Position numbers and translations under genes: made by a program. The notes beneath the pieces were generated by a model, which saw only the letters and a list, made by a program, of their open reading frames with translations, had not been told where the DNA came from and made no database searches. Source: Bacteroidales bacterium (GTDB lineage: Bacteria; Bacteroidota; Bacteroidia; Bacteroidales; UBA932). From it: a DNA stretch of 64,000 nucleotides. Location: contig JAFZED010000001.1 of NCBI GenBank assembly GCA_017560825.1, forward strand, positions 1 through 64,000, given 5' to 3'. Of the stretch, positions 53,700 through 64,000 are shown one piece after another; position 1 is the first letter of the stretch, and each line of letters begins with the position of its first letter.

Positions 53700-54992
53700 C
53701 TACTTCAGGCTCAGGAATGAGTGACCGAAACGTGCTACGGCCTCGCGCTCGAGGTCCTCGCGCACCGAAGGGTGTGCGATGGATATGAGAGCGCGGGCGC
53801 GTTCTGCCAGAGTCTTTCCTCTGAGAGACGCCACACCGTACTCAGTCACGATGTGCTGTATCATATGGCGTGTAGTCACTACTCCGGCTCCTTCGGTAAG
53901 TACAGGCTTGATCTTGGACACACCCTTTTCTGTCATAGAAGGAATTGCAATAAAGGTCTTTCCTCCTTCCGACAAGGATCCTCCATACATAAAGTCGTGC
54001 TGTCCTCCTACACCGGATATGATACGGGTTCCAACAGAATCGGCACACACCTGACCTGTCAGATCCACTTCTACAGCTGAATTTATGGCCATAACCTTAG
54101 GATTCTGGGCTATACGGAAAGGAGCATTGGTCCAGGCTACATCCTTGAGCAGGAGATCTTCCCTATAATTCATATAATCATACAGTCTGCGGGATCCGAG
54201 AGCCAAAGAGGCAATGGAAACTCCAGGACAGACCTTCTTGCAGGAGTTGTCGATCACACCGCTCTCCAGAAGCGGAAGCACGCCGTCTGTCAAGGCCTCT
54301 GTATGAAGGCCGAGGTGATGGTGATCCTTGAGAGCAGAGAGCACAGCATTAGGAATGCCGCCCACACCTATCTGGAGCGTTGCTCCGTCAGGAATCATCT
54401 CTGCAATATATCGTCCGATGGCAGTGTCGATCTCTGTCGGAACAGCTGTCGGCACCTCCACAAGAGGGTCATCCACCTCAACGGCAGCATCTATTCTTGA
54501 AACGTGAATCAAGGCGTCACCGTAAGAGAAAGGCATAGACTTGTTCACCTGCACTATGACCTTGCGGGCGCACTCTGTTGCAGAGACAGCAAGGTCTGCG
54601 GAGATTCCGTACGAGCAGTAACCTTCTGCATTCGGCGGAGAAACATTCAGAAAGACTGCATCAAGAGGCAGGGTCCCGTCACGGAAAAGCCCTGGAATCT
54701 CCCCCAGAAACGCAGGGATTGTCGAACCATAACCTGCTGCAAGCCACTTCCTTATGTTATTAGCTACAAAGAGACTCTTTACATTGAAGGAGTCTTTGTA
54801 CTCGGGCTTGCAATATGGAGCTTCGCAGCGCCCCACAGCAAAGGCAGCATATATGGTGACATCGCGCAGCTCGCTGCCTCTGTCAGCGAGGGCCTGCGAG
54901 AGCACCTCCGGTATGGAGGTGCTTCCCTGTATATATATACTTTCGCCTGAATTTATCAATTGTACGGCCTCGGCCGGTGAAACGTATCTCAT
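53700..54992 (-). CDS. Acetyl-CoA hydrolase/CoA-transferase family protein
   Basis: A 430-residue class I CoA-transferase of the 4-hydroxybutyrate/acetate type, which moves CoA between short-chain acids through a glutamyl-CoA intermediate. Visible are LQIGVGGIPNAVLSALKDH, INSAVEVDLTGQVCADSVG (the Glu in the VEVD segment is the expected nucleophile), IISGVGGQHDFMYGG, TTRHMIQHIVTEYGVASLRG and LISIAHPSVREDL. In a fermenter it could make acetate, succinate or butyrate with recycling of CoA. The gene upstream (aminotransferase) is on the same strand but separated by a terminator. The acid pair used is not predictable. Confidence 0.88.
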   Translation of the reverse strand: MRYVSPAEAVQLINSGESIYIQGSTSIPEVLSQALADRGSELRDVTIYAAFAVGRCEAPYCKPEYKDSFNVKSLFVANNIRKWLAAGYGSTIPAFLGEIPGLFRDGTLPLDAVFLNVSPPNAEGYCSYGISADLAVSATECARKVIVQVNKSMPFSYGDALIHVSRIDAAVEVDDPLVEVPTAVPTEIDTAIGRYIAEMIPDGATLQIGVGGIPNAVLSALKDHHHLGLHTEALTDGVLPLLESGVIDNSCKKVCPGVSIASLALGSRRLYDYMNYREDLLLKDVAWTNAPFRIAQNPKVMAINSAVEVDLTGQVCADSVGTRIISGVGGQHDFMYGGSLSEGGKTFIAIPSMTEKGVSKIKPVLTEGAGVVTTRHMIQHIVTEYGVASLRGKTLAERARALISIAHPSVREDLEREAVARFGHSFLSLK

Positions 54993-55011
54993 TGTCGTTG
55001 AATGTTTTATA

Positions 55012-55046
55012 TTGAATCACCTGCGGCAGATGGAGCAGGTAATTCA
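55012..55046 (-). terminator. Terminator of the aminotransferase gene
   Basis: On the minus strand gaattacctgc / gcaggtgattc form a stem with one mismatch and a ten-base loop, 25 bp after the aminotransferase stop codon. Confidence 0.65.
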
Positions 55047-55070
55047 GTGTAAGTACTTGAAAGTCAGATA

Positions 55071-56381
55071 TTAGTGGTTCTGGCGGAAGAGGGCGAGGCG
55101 CTGGGCAAGGAGGTCGAACTGCTGCGGGCTGTTGAGCTGGGACACGCAGACGCGCACACCCTTCTGGACGCTGCCGGTCAGCGACAGGGCGATGGAACAT
55201 ATGCCGTAAAGCATAAGTTCACGCATAAGGGAGGCAGAGTCAAGCTCCTTGTAACCGATGGTATAGAAGAAGCCGTCACTCACATCCTCGTCTCCGTCCT
55301 TGCTGTAGACTATATGGAAGCCATTGTCCTGGAATATCTTCTTTGTGATGGCAGCACGACGGGCATATTCGGAAGTGTCGGCAACAAAGTCAAGTTCGCC
55401 ATCCGAAGCAGCCTTGAACATAGCCGCCAAAGCATACTGGGCAGAATGGCTGACTCCTGAAGAAACCGCATACATTATTCCAAGCACCAGAGCGTCTCCC
55501 AGACGAGCCATCTTGTGACGGCGCTCCAATTCAGGATACTTCCTGTCATACAGAACGTCTGAGACTGCCAGCACAGCAATTCGCTGACCTGCGTAGCTGA
55601 ACATCTTGGACGCAGACATCATTATGATATAATTGTCGGTGTACTTGGCTACAGTAGGCTGGAAAGGAGCCTCGAACGGCCTGCCCAAAGGCTTTCTGAA
55701 GTCCATACACATATAGGCAAGGTCCTCTATGACCACGACGTCGTACTTTGTAGCCAGGGTACCTATGGTCTCGAGCTCTGACTCAGTCAGATTGAACCAG
55801 GCAGGATTGTTGGGGCTTGAATATATCAGGGCGGCTATCCTTCCTGACGAAAGGTGTTCTTCAAGTTTGGAGGCAAGTCTGTCTCCCCTGTAATCATATA
55901 TATCAAAGGACTCAGACCTTACCCCTAAAAGCTGCGCCTGCTTCTTCTGTACAGGGAAACCGGGATCTATGAACAGGATCGTGTCCTTGTCTGCTGAAAG
56001 CTGGGAGCACAGCATAAAGGCACAGAATCCTCCCTGCATAGAGCCCACGGTCGGGATGCAGCCCAACGGTGCCACATCGATGTCCAGAAAGGCTTTCAGG
56101 AATCTTGAAGCCTCTTTCTTGAGCGGCTCAGCTCCAAGCATATCAGGATACTGTGAAGCTATTCCGGAGCGGAGGGCAGCGCATTCCGCCTCGACACCTA
56201 CTGCCGAAGGCGGGAGGCCGGGTATGCCCATTTCCAGATGAAGAAATTCGGTAGAGGTCGCCTTTTCAAGTCTGCGTCCTATAGCACCTGACTGACGTAT
56301 CGTCGCGTCAGCGATGTCATTTATGCCCATTTCCGCAAGAACGGAAGCCAGGGCTGATGAAGAAACCGGTAGTATATTCAT
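55071..56381 (-). CDS. Pyridoxal-phosphate aminotransferase (class I/II fold)
   Basis: A 436-residue fold-type I aminotransferase. The N-terminal region FLHLEMGIPGLPPSAVGVEAE positions the substrate, IPTVGSMQGGFCAFML binds phosphate, IYSSPNNPAWFNLTESE carries the conserved Asn-Pro, VVIEDLAYMCMD has the cofactor Asp, and MMSASKMFSYAGQRIAVL has the Schiff-base Lys. Which amino acid is processed is unclear. It stands between the terminator of the starch operon and its own terminator, so it is probably transcribed alone. No connection with starch use is evident. Confidence 0.87.
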   Translation of the reverse strand: MNILPVSSSALASVLAEMGINDIADATIRQSGAIGRRLEKATSTEFLHLEMGIPGLPPSAVGVEAECAALRSGIASQYPDMLGAEPLKKEASRFLKAFLDIDVAPLGCIPTVGSMQGGFCAFMLCSQLSADKDTILFIDPGFPVQKKQAQLLGVRSESFDIYDYRGDRLASKLEEHLSSGRIAALIYSSPNNPAWFNLTESELETIGTLATKYDVVVIEDLAYMCMDFRKPLGRPFEAPFQPTVAKYTDNYIIMMSASKMFSYAGQRIAVLAVSDVLYDRKYPELERRHKMARLGDALVLGIMYAVSSGVSHSAQYALAAMFKAASDGELDFVADTSEYARRAAITKKIFQDNGFHIVYSKDGDEDVSDGFFYTIGYKELDSASLMRELMLYGICSIALSLTGSVQKGVRVCVSQLNSPQQFDLLAQRLALFRQNH

Positions 56382-56388
56382 AAAAAAA

Positions 56389-56414
56389 GACCCGGCTGAT
56401 ATGCAGCCGAGTCA
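56389..56414 (-). terminator. Terminator of the starch operon
   Basis: On the minus strand gactcggctg / cagccgggtc form a stem around catat, followed by a run of seven T residues. It lies 23 bp after the GH97 stop codon. Confidence 0.85.
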
Positions 56415-56436
56415 AATATATGAAATTTTAATCAAA

Positions 56437-58650
<2,214 letters not shown>

Positions 58651-58657
58651 TTATTGA

Positions 58658-60586
58658 TTATTTCTTATATTCGATCACGAGGGCTGTCTTTGGAGCCACC
58701 ACTGTCGCGTCCGACACTTCGAACGGCTCGCCGGTGAGTACGTCGACGCCACCCTTAAGACCTTCGGTGATCTCCGAGTAATATGACCACGGAACGTTCT
58801 TGTCCTCAAGGGTGTTGTTGATATATACGAACACCGCGCTGTCGTCGTTGTAACGGAAATATGCGTACGTGTTGTCGCGGGTCATAAAATGCATTGTCTT
58901 GCCGTTGTGGATGACATCAGCTGTCTTTCTCCACTGGAAGAGGCGGCTCACATAGTCGAACAAGTCAGCAGCCTGTCCTTTCTCAACCTTGAGTCCGTCT
59001 GTGTTGTGTGTCTGCGCCTTACGGCCTTCCTCAGTGAAGAGGTCGATCTGATCGCCCTCCCATCCACCTGGGAAATCAACGCGCAGGCCCGGATGGTCGC
59101 CCACATTGTCCGGTCTGTTGGAAACGAACATAAGCTCATCACCTGCAAAGATCTGAGGAATGCCTCGCATAGTCGCCATCATAGTCATAGCGAGCTTAAG
59201 TGCACGAGGGTCCTTGCGCACCATATCACCGATACGCGCAGTGTCGTGGTTGCCAGGGAAGATGAGCATCTTCGAGAGGTCGTGATAGACGAAATCGTGT
59301 GAAAGGATGTCATATACCTTTGTCATTCCGAGTCCCCAACCTCCGTTGTCCTCTGCGAGGGCCTCACGCATAGCGTCGTGAAGCGGGAAGTCCATAATCG
59401 AAGGAAGGTGCGAGTCGAAACCGTCCTTGTTGGCGTTGCCACCCTGCCAGTACGCAAGCTGAGGGATGGACGAAGTCCAGCACTCACCTACTATATTGAA
59501 GTTCGGGTACTCCTCCATAATGGCCTTGCACCACTGTGCAGCCGGAACCTTCTCGTTGTATGGATATGTGTCCACGCGGAAGCCGTTGAGGCCTGAATAC
59601 TCGATCCACCATATTCCCCACTGTATGAAGTACTTAAGGACATATGGATTGTCCAGGTTCATATCCACCATTGTAGGCACGAACCAGCCGCTCTCCTGGA
59701 TGTAGAGGTCCTTTGCGGAAGCGTTAGGGTCCATATTGGTGGAGAATGCCACATTTGTGCCTGTGTAGGTGTCGAACTGATGGATCCAGTCCTGGAAAGG
59801 GAGGTCCTTCATCCACCAATGAACATAGCTGCAGTGGTTTGGAACGATGTCCATAATGATACCGAGGCCTTTCTCTCTTGCCTTCTCCACAAGGGTCTTG
59901 TACAGTTCGTTGGAACCGAAGCGTGAGTCGATGTGGTAGTAGTCAGAGGCAGCGTAGCCGTGATATGAACCTCTCGGATCGTTATCCTCGAGGAACGGAG
60001 TAGTCCAGATGTATGTCGCACCAAGCTCGCTTATGTAGTCAAGGTGGTCGATGACGCCCTGGATGTCACCTCCGTGACGTCCGTTGCCGTTTGAACGGTC
60101 TGCATCCTCTGTAGTATCGTCTGTAGAGTCGTTTGACGCATCACCATTTGCAAAGCGGTCCGGCATAATCAGATAGACCATATCAGCTGTAGTGAAGCTC
60201 TTGCGCTCTGCAGAGCCTTCTGCACGTGAGGCAATCTCGTAAGGATATTTGAAAGATTCGCCATCTTTTGAGAAGACGATGTAGTAGGTTCCAGGCTGTG
60301 CATTTGGAGCAACAGCTACATCTACGAAAAGATAGTTCGGACTTTCTGCCTTGTTGATCTTCTCCACAGAAACGCCCTTGCCTCCTTCTATCTTGACATC
60401 ATATTCTGATATGCCCTTGCCATAGACCATCAGCTGAAGGTCTGTCTTCATTCCTGTCCACCAGGAAAGTGGCTCTACGCGGGTAACCTGCTCTGCTGTT
60501 GCATCTGCAACTGTCTCAGGGTTGAAAGCCGGGCCCGAGCAGGCTGCAAGGGCGACGGCTGTAAGTGCTATGATGATTTTCTTCAT
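58658..60586 (-). CDS. GH13 alpha-amylase family enzyme, SusA/neopullulanase-like lipoprotein
   Basis: A 642-residue lipoprotein (ALAA-Cys16). After an N-terminal beta domain (DVKIEGGKGVSVEKI, YYIVFSKDGESF) the TIM barrel begins at VYLIMPDRFANGD. The conserved regions are DIVPNHC (I), GFRVDTYPY with the nucleophile Asp (II), IVGECW with the acid Glu (III) and FPGNHDTARI with the third Asp (IV). The N-terminal domain plus GDIQGVIDHLDYI fits the neopullulanase/cyclomaltodextrinase group, to which SusA belongs. It would cleave maltodextrins and small branched or cyclic dextrins in the periplasm. It is 46 bp downstream of the next GH13 gene, a gap that holds a REP-like palindrome. Confidence 0.92.
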   Translation of the reverse strand: MKKIIIALTAVALAACSGPAFNPETVADATAEQVTRVEPLSWWTGMKTDLQLMVYGKGISEYDVKIEGGKGVSVEKINKAESPNYLFVDVAVAPNAQPGTYYIVFSKDGESFKYPYEIASRAEGSAERKSFTTADMVYLIMPDRFANGDASNDSTDDTTEDADRSNGNGRHGGDIQGVIDHLDYISELGATYIWTTPFLEDNDPRGSYHGYAASDYYHIDSRFGSNELYKTLVEKAREKGLGIIMDIVPNHCSYVHWWMKDLPFQDWIHQFDTYTGTNVAFSTNMDPNASAKDLYIQESGWFVPTMVDMNLDNPYVLKYFIQWGIWWIEYSGLNGFRVDTYPYNEKVPAAQWCKAIMEEYPNFNIVGECWTSSIPQLAYWQGGNANKDGFDSHLPSIMDFPLHDAMREALAEDNGGWGLGMTKVYDILSHDFVYHDLSKMLIFPGNHDTARIGDMVRKDPRALKLAMTMMATMRGIPQIFAGDELMFVSNRPDNVGDHPGLRVDFPGGWEGDQIDLFTEEGRKAQTHNTDGLKVEKGQAADLFDYVSRLFQWRKTADVIHNGKTMHFMTRDNTYAYFRYNDDSAVFVYINNTLEDKNVPWSYYSEITEGLKGGVDVLTGEPFEVSDATVVAPKTALVIEYKK

Positions 60587-60600
60587 AAATCTGATCGATA

Positions 60601-60627
60601 AGATTCCTCGACAAGCTCGGAATGACA
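60601..60627. repeat. Short REP-like palindrome, copy 3 (diverged)
   Basis: gattcctcgacaagctcgga followed by atgac: arms ttcc(t)cga and tcgg(a)a around caagc. It keeps the end atgac and the aag in the loop of the other two copies. It sits inside an operon, between two GH13 genes. Confidence 0.5.
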
Positions 60628-60632
60628 GAGTG

Positions 60633-61850
60633 CTACTCTGCTGTGATTTCGTATGACCAAGGTGCCTTGAGCTCTGCCTTCACTGTCACCTTGTTGCCAG
60701 GAAGAGTGCGAGTGAACACGAGTGTGCTGTCATCTGTAGAAACGACTTCGAACACGCCGCCTTTGTCACCTGCTGCAAGAGCCGGATTGTCGTGACGGAT
60801 GTCGATGAGCCATTTGTAGAAATCGAAGTACTCGTTCTTCTCCCAAGCCGGAACTGGGTCCTTCTCAAAGAACTCGAATCTCTTGTTCCAACCCATTTCC
60901 TGACCTGTGTAGATGAGTGGCTGACCGTTAGGAAGGGTGAATGTGAGGACTGCCATAAGCTTTGCAGCATCACCCATTCTCTCGAACTCAGTACCTGCCC
61001 AAGAGTTCTCGTCGTGGTTTGAGGTGAACATAAGGCGGAACGCGTCTGCCGGATGTCTTTCCGCATCCTTCTGGATGTACTCGAGAAGCTCAGGGATGTT
61101 CTTCTCACCGCGTGCGATGGCGTTCAGCATATGGTGAAGTTCCCACGCATATGATGAATTGAAGCCTGAAAGCGAGTGAAGCTTAGGCTCCTCACCTTCT
61201 GCAAGCATATACATTCCAGGGTAATCTGCACGAAGGGCTGAGATTGTCTCCTGCCAGAACTCGAGAGGAATCTCGCAGGCCATATCGCAACGGAATCCGT
61301 CAACACCCTTCTCCATCCAGAAGCGCATCTGGTCAGCCATCGCGTCCCATACTTCCCTCTTGTCATAGTTGAGCTCAGCGATGTCGTACCAGTCGTAATT
61401 CACCACTGTGTTGCCGTTCTCATCACGCATATACCAGTCTGCAGGGCACTCGTTGATCCACTTTGCATCCGGTGAAGTGTGGTTTGCGACACAGTCAAGA
61501 ATCACACGGAAACCGAGCTTGTGAGCCTCTGCAAGGAAGTTCTCAAAGTCCTCCATTGTTCCGAATTCGGGGTTGATTGCCTTATAGTCAGCGATTGCAT
61601 AGTATGAACCTAGGGTTCCCTTACGCTCCTTTACTCCGATAGGATGGATAGGCATAAGCCAGAGGATGTCAATTCCGAGCTCCTTCAGGCGGGGCAGCTC
61701 CTGCTGAGCTGCAGCGAAGGTTCCTTCCGGTGTGTACTGGCGCACATTCATCTCGTACACCACTGAGTTTTCAAGCGGCTGCTGCTTTGGTGCCTGTGTG
61801 CAGGCGAGGGCCATAAGTGCAGCGCAGATTGCGATTAGTATCTTCTTCAT
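60633..61850 (-). CDS. GH13 alpha-amylase family lipoprotein, compact form
   Basis: A 405-residue lipoprotein (LMALA-Cys17, then TQAPKQQPL) with a catalytic barrel and little else. The regions are DCVANHTS (I), GFRCDMACE with the nucleophile (II), LAEGEEP with the acid (III), and TSNHDENSW (IV). VVYEMNVRQYTPEGTF at the start and the short C-terminal beta domain are typical of small bacterial GH13 enzymes found in starch loci. No carbohydrate-binding module is visible. It is 19 bp after the pullulanase gene. Alpha-amylase or alpha-glucosidase activity is likely; exact specificity is open. Confidence 0.9.
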   Translation of the reverse strand: MKKILIAICAALMALACTQAPKQQPLENSVVYEMNVRQYTPEGTFAAAQQELPRLKELGIDILWLMPIHPIGVKERKGTLGSYYAIADYKAINPEFGTMEDFENFLAEAHKLGFRVILDCVANHTSPDAKWINECPADWYMRDENGNTVVNYDWYDIAELNYDKREVWDAMADQMRFWMEKGVDGFRCDMACEIPLEFWQETISALRADYPGMYMLAEGEEPKLHSLSGFNSSYAWELHHMLNAIARGEKNIPELLEYIQKDAERHPADAFRLMFTSNHDENSWAGTEFERMGDAAKLMAVLTFTLPNGQPLIYTGQEMGWNKRFEFFEKDPVPAWEKNEYFDFYKWLIDIRHDNPALAAGDKGGVFEVVSTDDSTLVFTRTLPGNKVTVKAELKAPWSYEITAE

Positions 61851-61869
61851 ATCTTTTGGTTGTTGTTAT

Positions 61870-63825
61870 TTACATTTCTGCAAGGATGGTTGCTGATGTT
61901 GCTCCGGCCTTGATGACACTGCCGGTGTAGGCGCTCAAGCCATCTGCATCTGCCTGACCGTTCTGGGCAAGGACCACATACTGTCCTTCAGGAATATTTA
62001 CCGAAACTGACTTCTTCGATCCGTTGAGAAGGACTGTAAGAGACTTGGCCGAGTCGATTCCTTCAAGGCCGCTGATACGGAATGCCACTGCGCAAGGATC
62101 ATCAACTTCGATGAACCGAAGCTTCTCACGTACAAGCTCTGCGTCGCCGAGGCAGAAGCCCGGATGAGCGTGACGGATGGCAGCAAGGGCAGCGTAATAC
62201 TTTACAAGGTCATTGTACTTAGTCTTGTATGTCCAGTCGATGGCGTTGATCGAGTCAGGCTGGTTGTAGCTGTTCTTCACGCCCTGCTTGTGACGGTAGA
62301 GTTCCTCACCATTGAAGATGAAAGGAATGCCCTGGGAAGTGTAGACTGCTGTCTGAGCGAGCTTTACCATTGCAAGGCGCTCCTTCTCAGTAGCATCCGT
62401 AGCCTCCTCAAGACGGTCACGCAGACAGTGGTCGTCGTGGCAGCTCACATAGCTCACGTGCTGGAGAGGGTTGCTTGTCCAACGCTCCACAGTCACCTGA
62501 GGGTGCTCTATACCACCGGCGATACCGAACTCGACGTTTGCCTTGTTGCCTGCAACACCGTCCATAAAGCCGGCGTTCTCGCAGCCGAGCGGACCGCGCA
62601 CAGCATCACGGATGTTGTCGCTGAATGCACCGACCTTATCGAGCATATATGTATTTGCCTTAAGGGCAATCTCTTCTGCAGGATATGCAGGAGCTGAAGC
62701 TGCCCATCCCTCACCGTAGATCACCACATCAGGGTCGATGGCGTGGAGACGCTCGCTGATGAGGTTCATAGTCTCTATATCGTGGATGGCCATAAGGTCG
62801 AAACGGAAACCGTCGATATGGTACTCCTTCATCCACCACTCGAGGGACTCGACCATATATTTACGGAACATTTCCTGCTCTGAGGCTGTCTCGTTGCCGC
62901 AGCCCGAGCCGTCAAAGAAACTTCCGTCCTCGCGCATACGGTAGAAATATCCCGGCATTGTGCGCTCGAAGCCTGTGTTGGAAGCATTTGTCGTATGGTT
63001 GTAGACCACGTCGAGGATCACGCGGAAGCCGGCCTTGTGAAGAGCCTGGACCATCTGCTTGAACTCCTTGATGCGGGTAACAGGATTGTACGGATCAGTC
63101 GAGAAGGAACCCTCTACAGCATTGTAGTTGAGAGGCTCGTAACCCCAGTTGTACTGGTTGTCCTCAAGACGGGTCTCATCGATTGTAGCGAAGTCAGTCG
63201 AAGGAAGGAGCTGCACATACGTAACACCTATCTCCTTAAGGTGGTCGATACCGGTTGCAAGACCGTCAGGATTCTTTGTACCCTCCTCTGTAAGAGCAAG
63301 ATACTTACCCTTGTTGCTTACTCCGGAAGTCTGATGAACAGAGAAATCCCTGTGCTGAAGCTCATAGACGATGATGTCGGACGGCTTGATCTGAGGGCTC
63401 TTGTCCTCCGCCCATCCTTCAGGATTTGTCTCGGCCCAGTCGATTACAGCACCGCGCATTCCGTTCACTCCCACTGCCTTTGCTGCGATACCCTCAGTTT
63501 CCTCAAGCCACTTGCCGTCCTTCTGTACCTGGAATGTGTAGAATGAGCCCTTCACATCTTCCTTTACGACCGCCTTCCAGAGGCCGTCCTTGGACAGCTT
63601 CATATTCACGATCTTGAATGCTGCTTCATCGGAAGCGGAATGGTAGAGTCTCAGCTGAGCCGCCTCAGCGTCAGGAGCCCACACTGCAAATTCTGTCTTG
63701 TCGCCCAGGTAGACACACTCCTCAAGCGGAGCCTCAGGTACGACGATGGCACCATCAGATGCACAAGAGGCCATAGCAGCCACTGCAAGAGTACTCATCA
63801 GAAAATTCTTAAATAATATCTTCAT
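61870..63825 (-). CDS. Type I pullulanase (GH13_14-like) lipoprotein
   Basis: A 651-residue debranching enzyme that cuts alpha-1,6 links in pullulan and branched dextrins. The lipoprotein signal (AAMAS-Cys20) is followed by a CBM48-like domain (TEFAVWAPDAEAAQLRLY). The pullulanase type I signature YNWGYEPLNYN is present, plus DVVYNHT (I), GFRFDLMAIHD (II), VIYGEGWAAS (III) and VSCHDDHCLRDRL (IV, the catalytic Asp kept). It is the most upstream complete gene of the starch operon, about 135 bp after a SusD-like C-terminus; a hairpin (63846-63877) lies in that gap. Confidence 0.93.
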   Translation of the reverse strand: MKILFKNFLMSTLAVAAMASCASDGAIVVPEAPLEECVYLGDKTEFAVWAPDAEAAQLRLYHSASDEAAFKIVNMKLSKDGLWKAVVKEDVKGSFYTFQVQKDGKWLEETEGIAAKAVGVNGMRGAVIDWAETNPEGWAEDKSPQIKPSDIIVYELQHRDFSVHQTSGVSNKGKYLALTEEGTKNPDGLATGIDHLKEIGVTYVQLLPSTDFATIDETRLEDNQYNWGYEPLNYNAVEGSFSTDPYNPVTRIKEFKQMVQALHKAGFRVILDVVYNHTTNASNTGFERTMPGYFYRMREDGSFFDGSGCGNETASEQEMFRKYMVESLEWWMKEYHIDGFRFDLMAIHDIETMNLISERLHAIDPDVVIYGEGWAASAPAYPAEEIALKANTYMLDKVGAFSDNIRDAVRGPLGCENAGFMDGVAGNKANVEFGIAGGIEHPQVTVERWTSNPLQHVSYVSCHDDHCLRDRLEEATDATEKERLAMVKLAQTAVYTSQGIPFIFNGEELYRHKQGVKNSYNQPDSINAIDWTYKTKYNDLVKYYAALAAIRHAHPGFCLGDAELVREKLRFIEVDDPCAVAFRISGLEGIDSAKSLTVLLNGSKKSVSVNIPEGQYVVLAQNGQADADGLSAYTGSVIKAGATSATILAEM

Positions 63826-63845
63826 AACAATGTTTAATAATTAGC

Positions 63846-63877
63846 TCGTAGGATCTGCAAAATTGCAAATCCTACGA
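63846..63877. promoter_or_regulatory. Hairpin between the SusD-like and pullulanase genes
   Basis: The arms tcgtaggat and atcctacga, plus an inner tgcaa / ttgca, form a near-perfect stem with a short loop. No good T-run follows on the minus strand, so it may be an intercistronic stability or attenuation structure rather than a full terminator. Confidence 0.5.
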
Positions 63878-63960
63878 ATATAATCATTTTTTCTTATATA
63901 TTATAATATATAAGACGAATTGCTTGAAGTTTCCGACAAACTGCCTGATTTTACTGACAA

Positions 63961-64000
63961 TCAGTAGCCCGGATTCTGGATAAGGTCGGTATTCACGGCC
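63961..64000 (-). CDS. SusD/RagB-like lipoprotein, C-terminal end (partial)
   Basis: The minus-strand frame entering from the right edge translates to AVNTDLIQNPGY and stops with TGA at 63961-63963. An ending of the QNPGY type is what I recall from many SusD-family proteins. Since SusD usually precedes the enzymes in Sus operons, this is the likely identity, but 13 codons are too few to be sure. The rest lies beyond the window. Confidence 0.5.
   Translation of the reverse strand, partial: AVNTDLIQNPGY

Overview
The window is 64 kb of a Bacteroidales-type (Bacteroidota) chromosome, probably from an uncultivated gut or host-associated lineage. The evidence is consistent: promoters match the Bacteroidota -7 consensus TAnnTTTG, recognisable Shine-Dalgarno sites are absent, SusC/SusD pairs occur, many secreted proteins are lipoproteins, and GH97, GH109 and Bacteroidota-style nucleoside kinase genes are present. 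I cannot name the genus. No rRNA, tRNA, CRISPR array, phage or transposase gene was seen, so this is mostly core and metabolic chromosome with two nutrient-uptake loci.

Layout. 1-6.6 kb, + strand: the 3' end of rpoC, a double terminator, then a three-gene RND efflux operon (membrane fusion protein, inner-membrane pump, outer-membrane channel). 6.6-15.1 kb, mainly - strand: purine and one-carbon genes (purD-folD and purM-purH). Between them lie an amino-sugar pair, a GH109 glycosidase and an N-acetylhexosamine-kinase-like protein, with a phosphodiester glycosidase on the + strand. 15.1-20.3 kb, - strand: operon tgt, LptF/G permease, a large secreted protein of unknown function, and a BASS-like transporter. 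20.4-25 kb: nucleoside transporter, M3 peptidase, small zinc-ribbon protein, short SSB. 25-31 kb, + strand: pflB-pflA, then a membrane polyferredoxin and a Tat-exported iron-sulfur aldo/keto reductase. 31-41 kb, - strand: a SusC-SusD locus whose enzyme is a subtilase lipoprotein rather than a glycosidase. 41.8-55 kb: lysoplasmalogenase-like protein, sugar transporter plus glucokinase, outer-membrane barrel, acyl-CoA synthetase, deoxynucleoside kinase, an MBL hydrolase-uvrA-nucleoside kinase operon, and a CoA-transferase. 55-64 kb, - strand: an aminotransferase, then a starch-utilisation operon (pullulanase, two GH13 enzymes, GH97 alpha-glucosidase) whose SusD-like gene runs off the right edge.

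How the genes fit together. FolD makes the 10-formyl-tetrahydrofolate that PurH uses, so the purine cluster is a functional neighbourhood. GH109 plus the kinase fits release and activation of GalNAc from host glycans. The starch operon would deliver glucose, for which a transporter and ROK glucokinase are encoded at 42.5-44.8 kb. The SusCD-subtilase locus looks like a peptide or protein acquisition system.

Points that stand out: an Asp-to-Asn change at the second acidic position of the RND proton-relay motif; two copies of a GC-rich palindrome nested in the tips of long bidirectional terminators; a second family of short palindromes ending in atgac; two perfect inverted repeats upstream of the pfl promoter; and missing zinc-ligand cysteines in Tgt and UvrA. 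I found no clearly new defence or mobile system.
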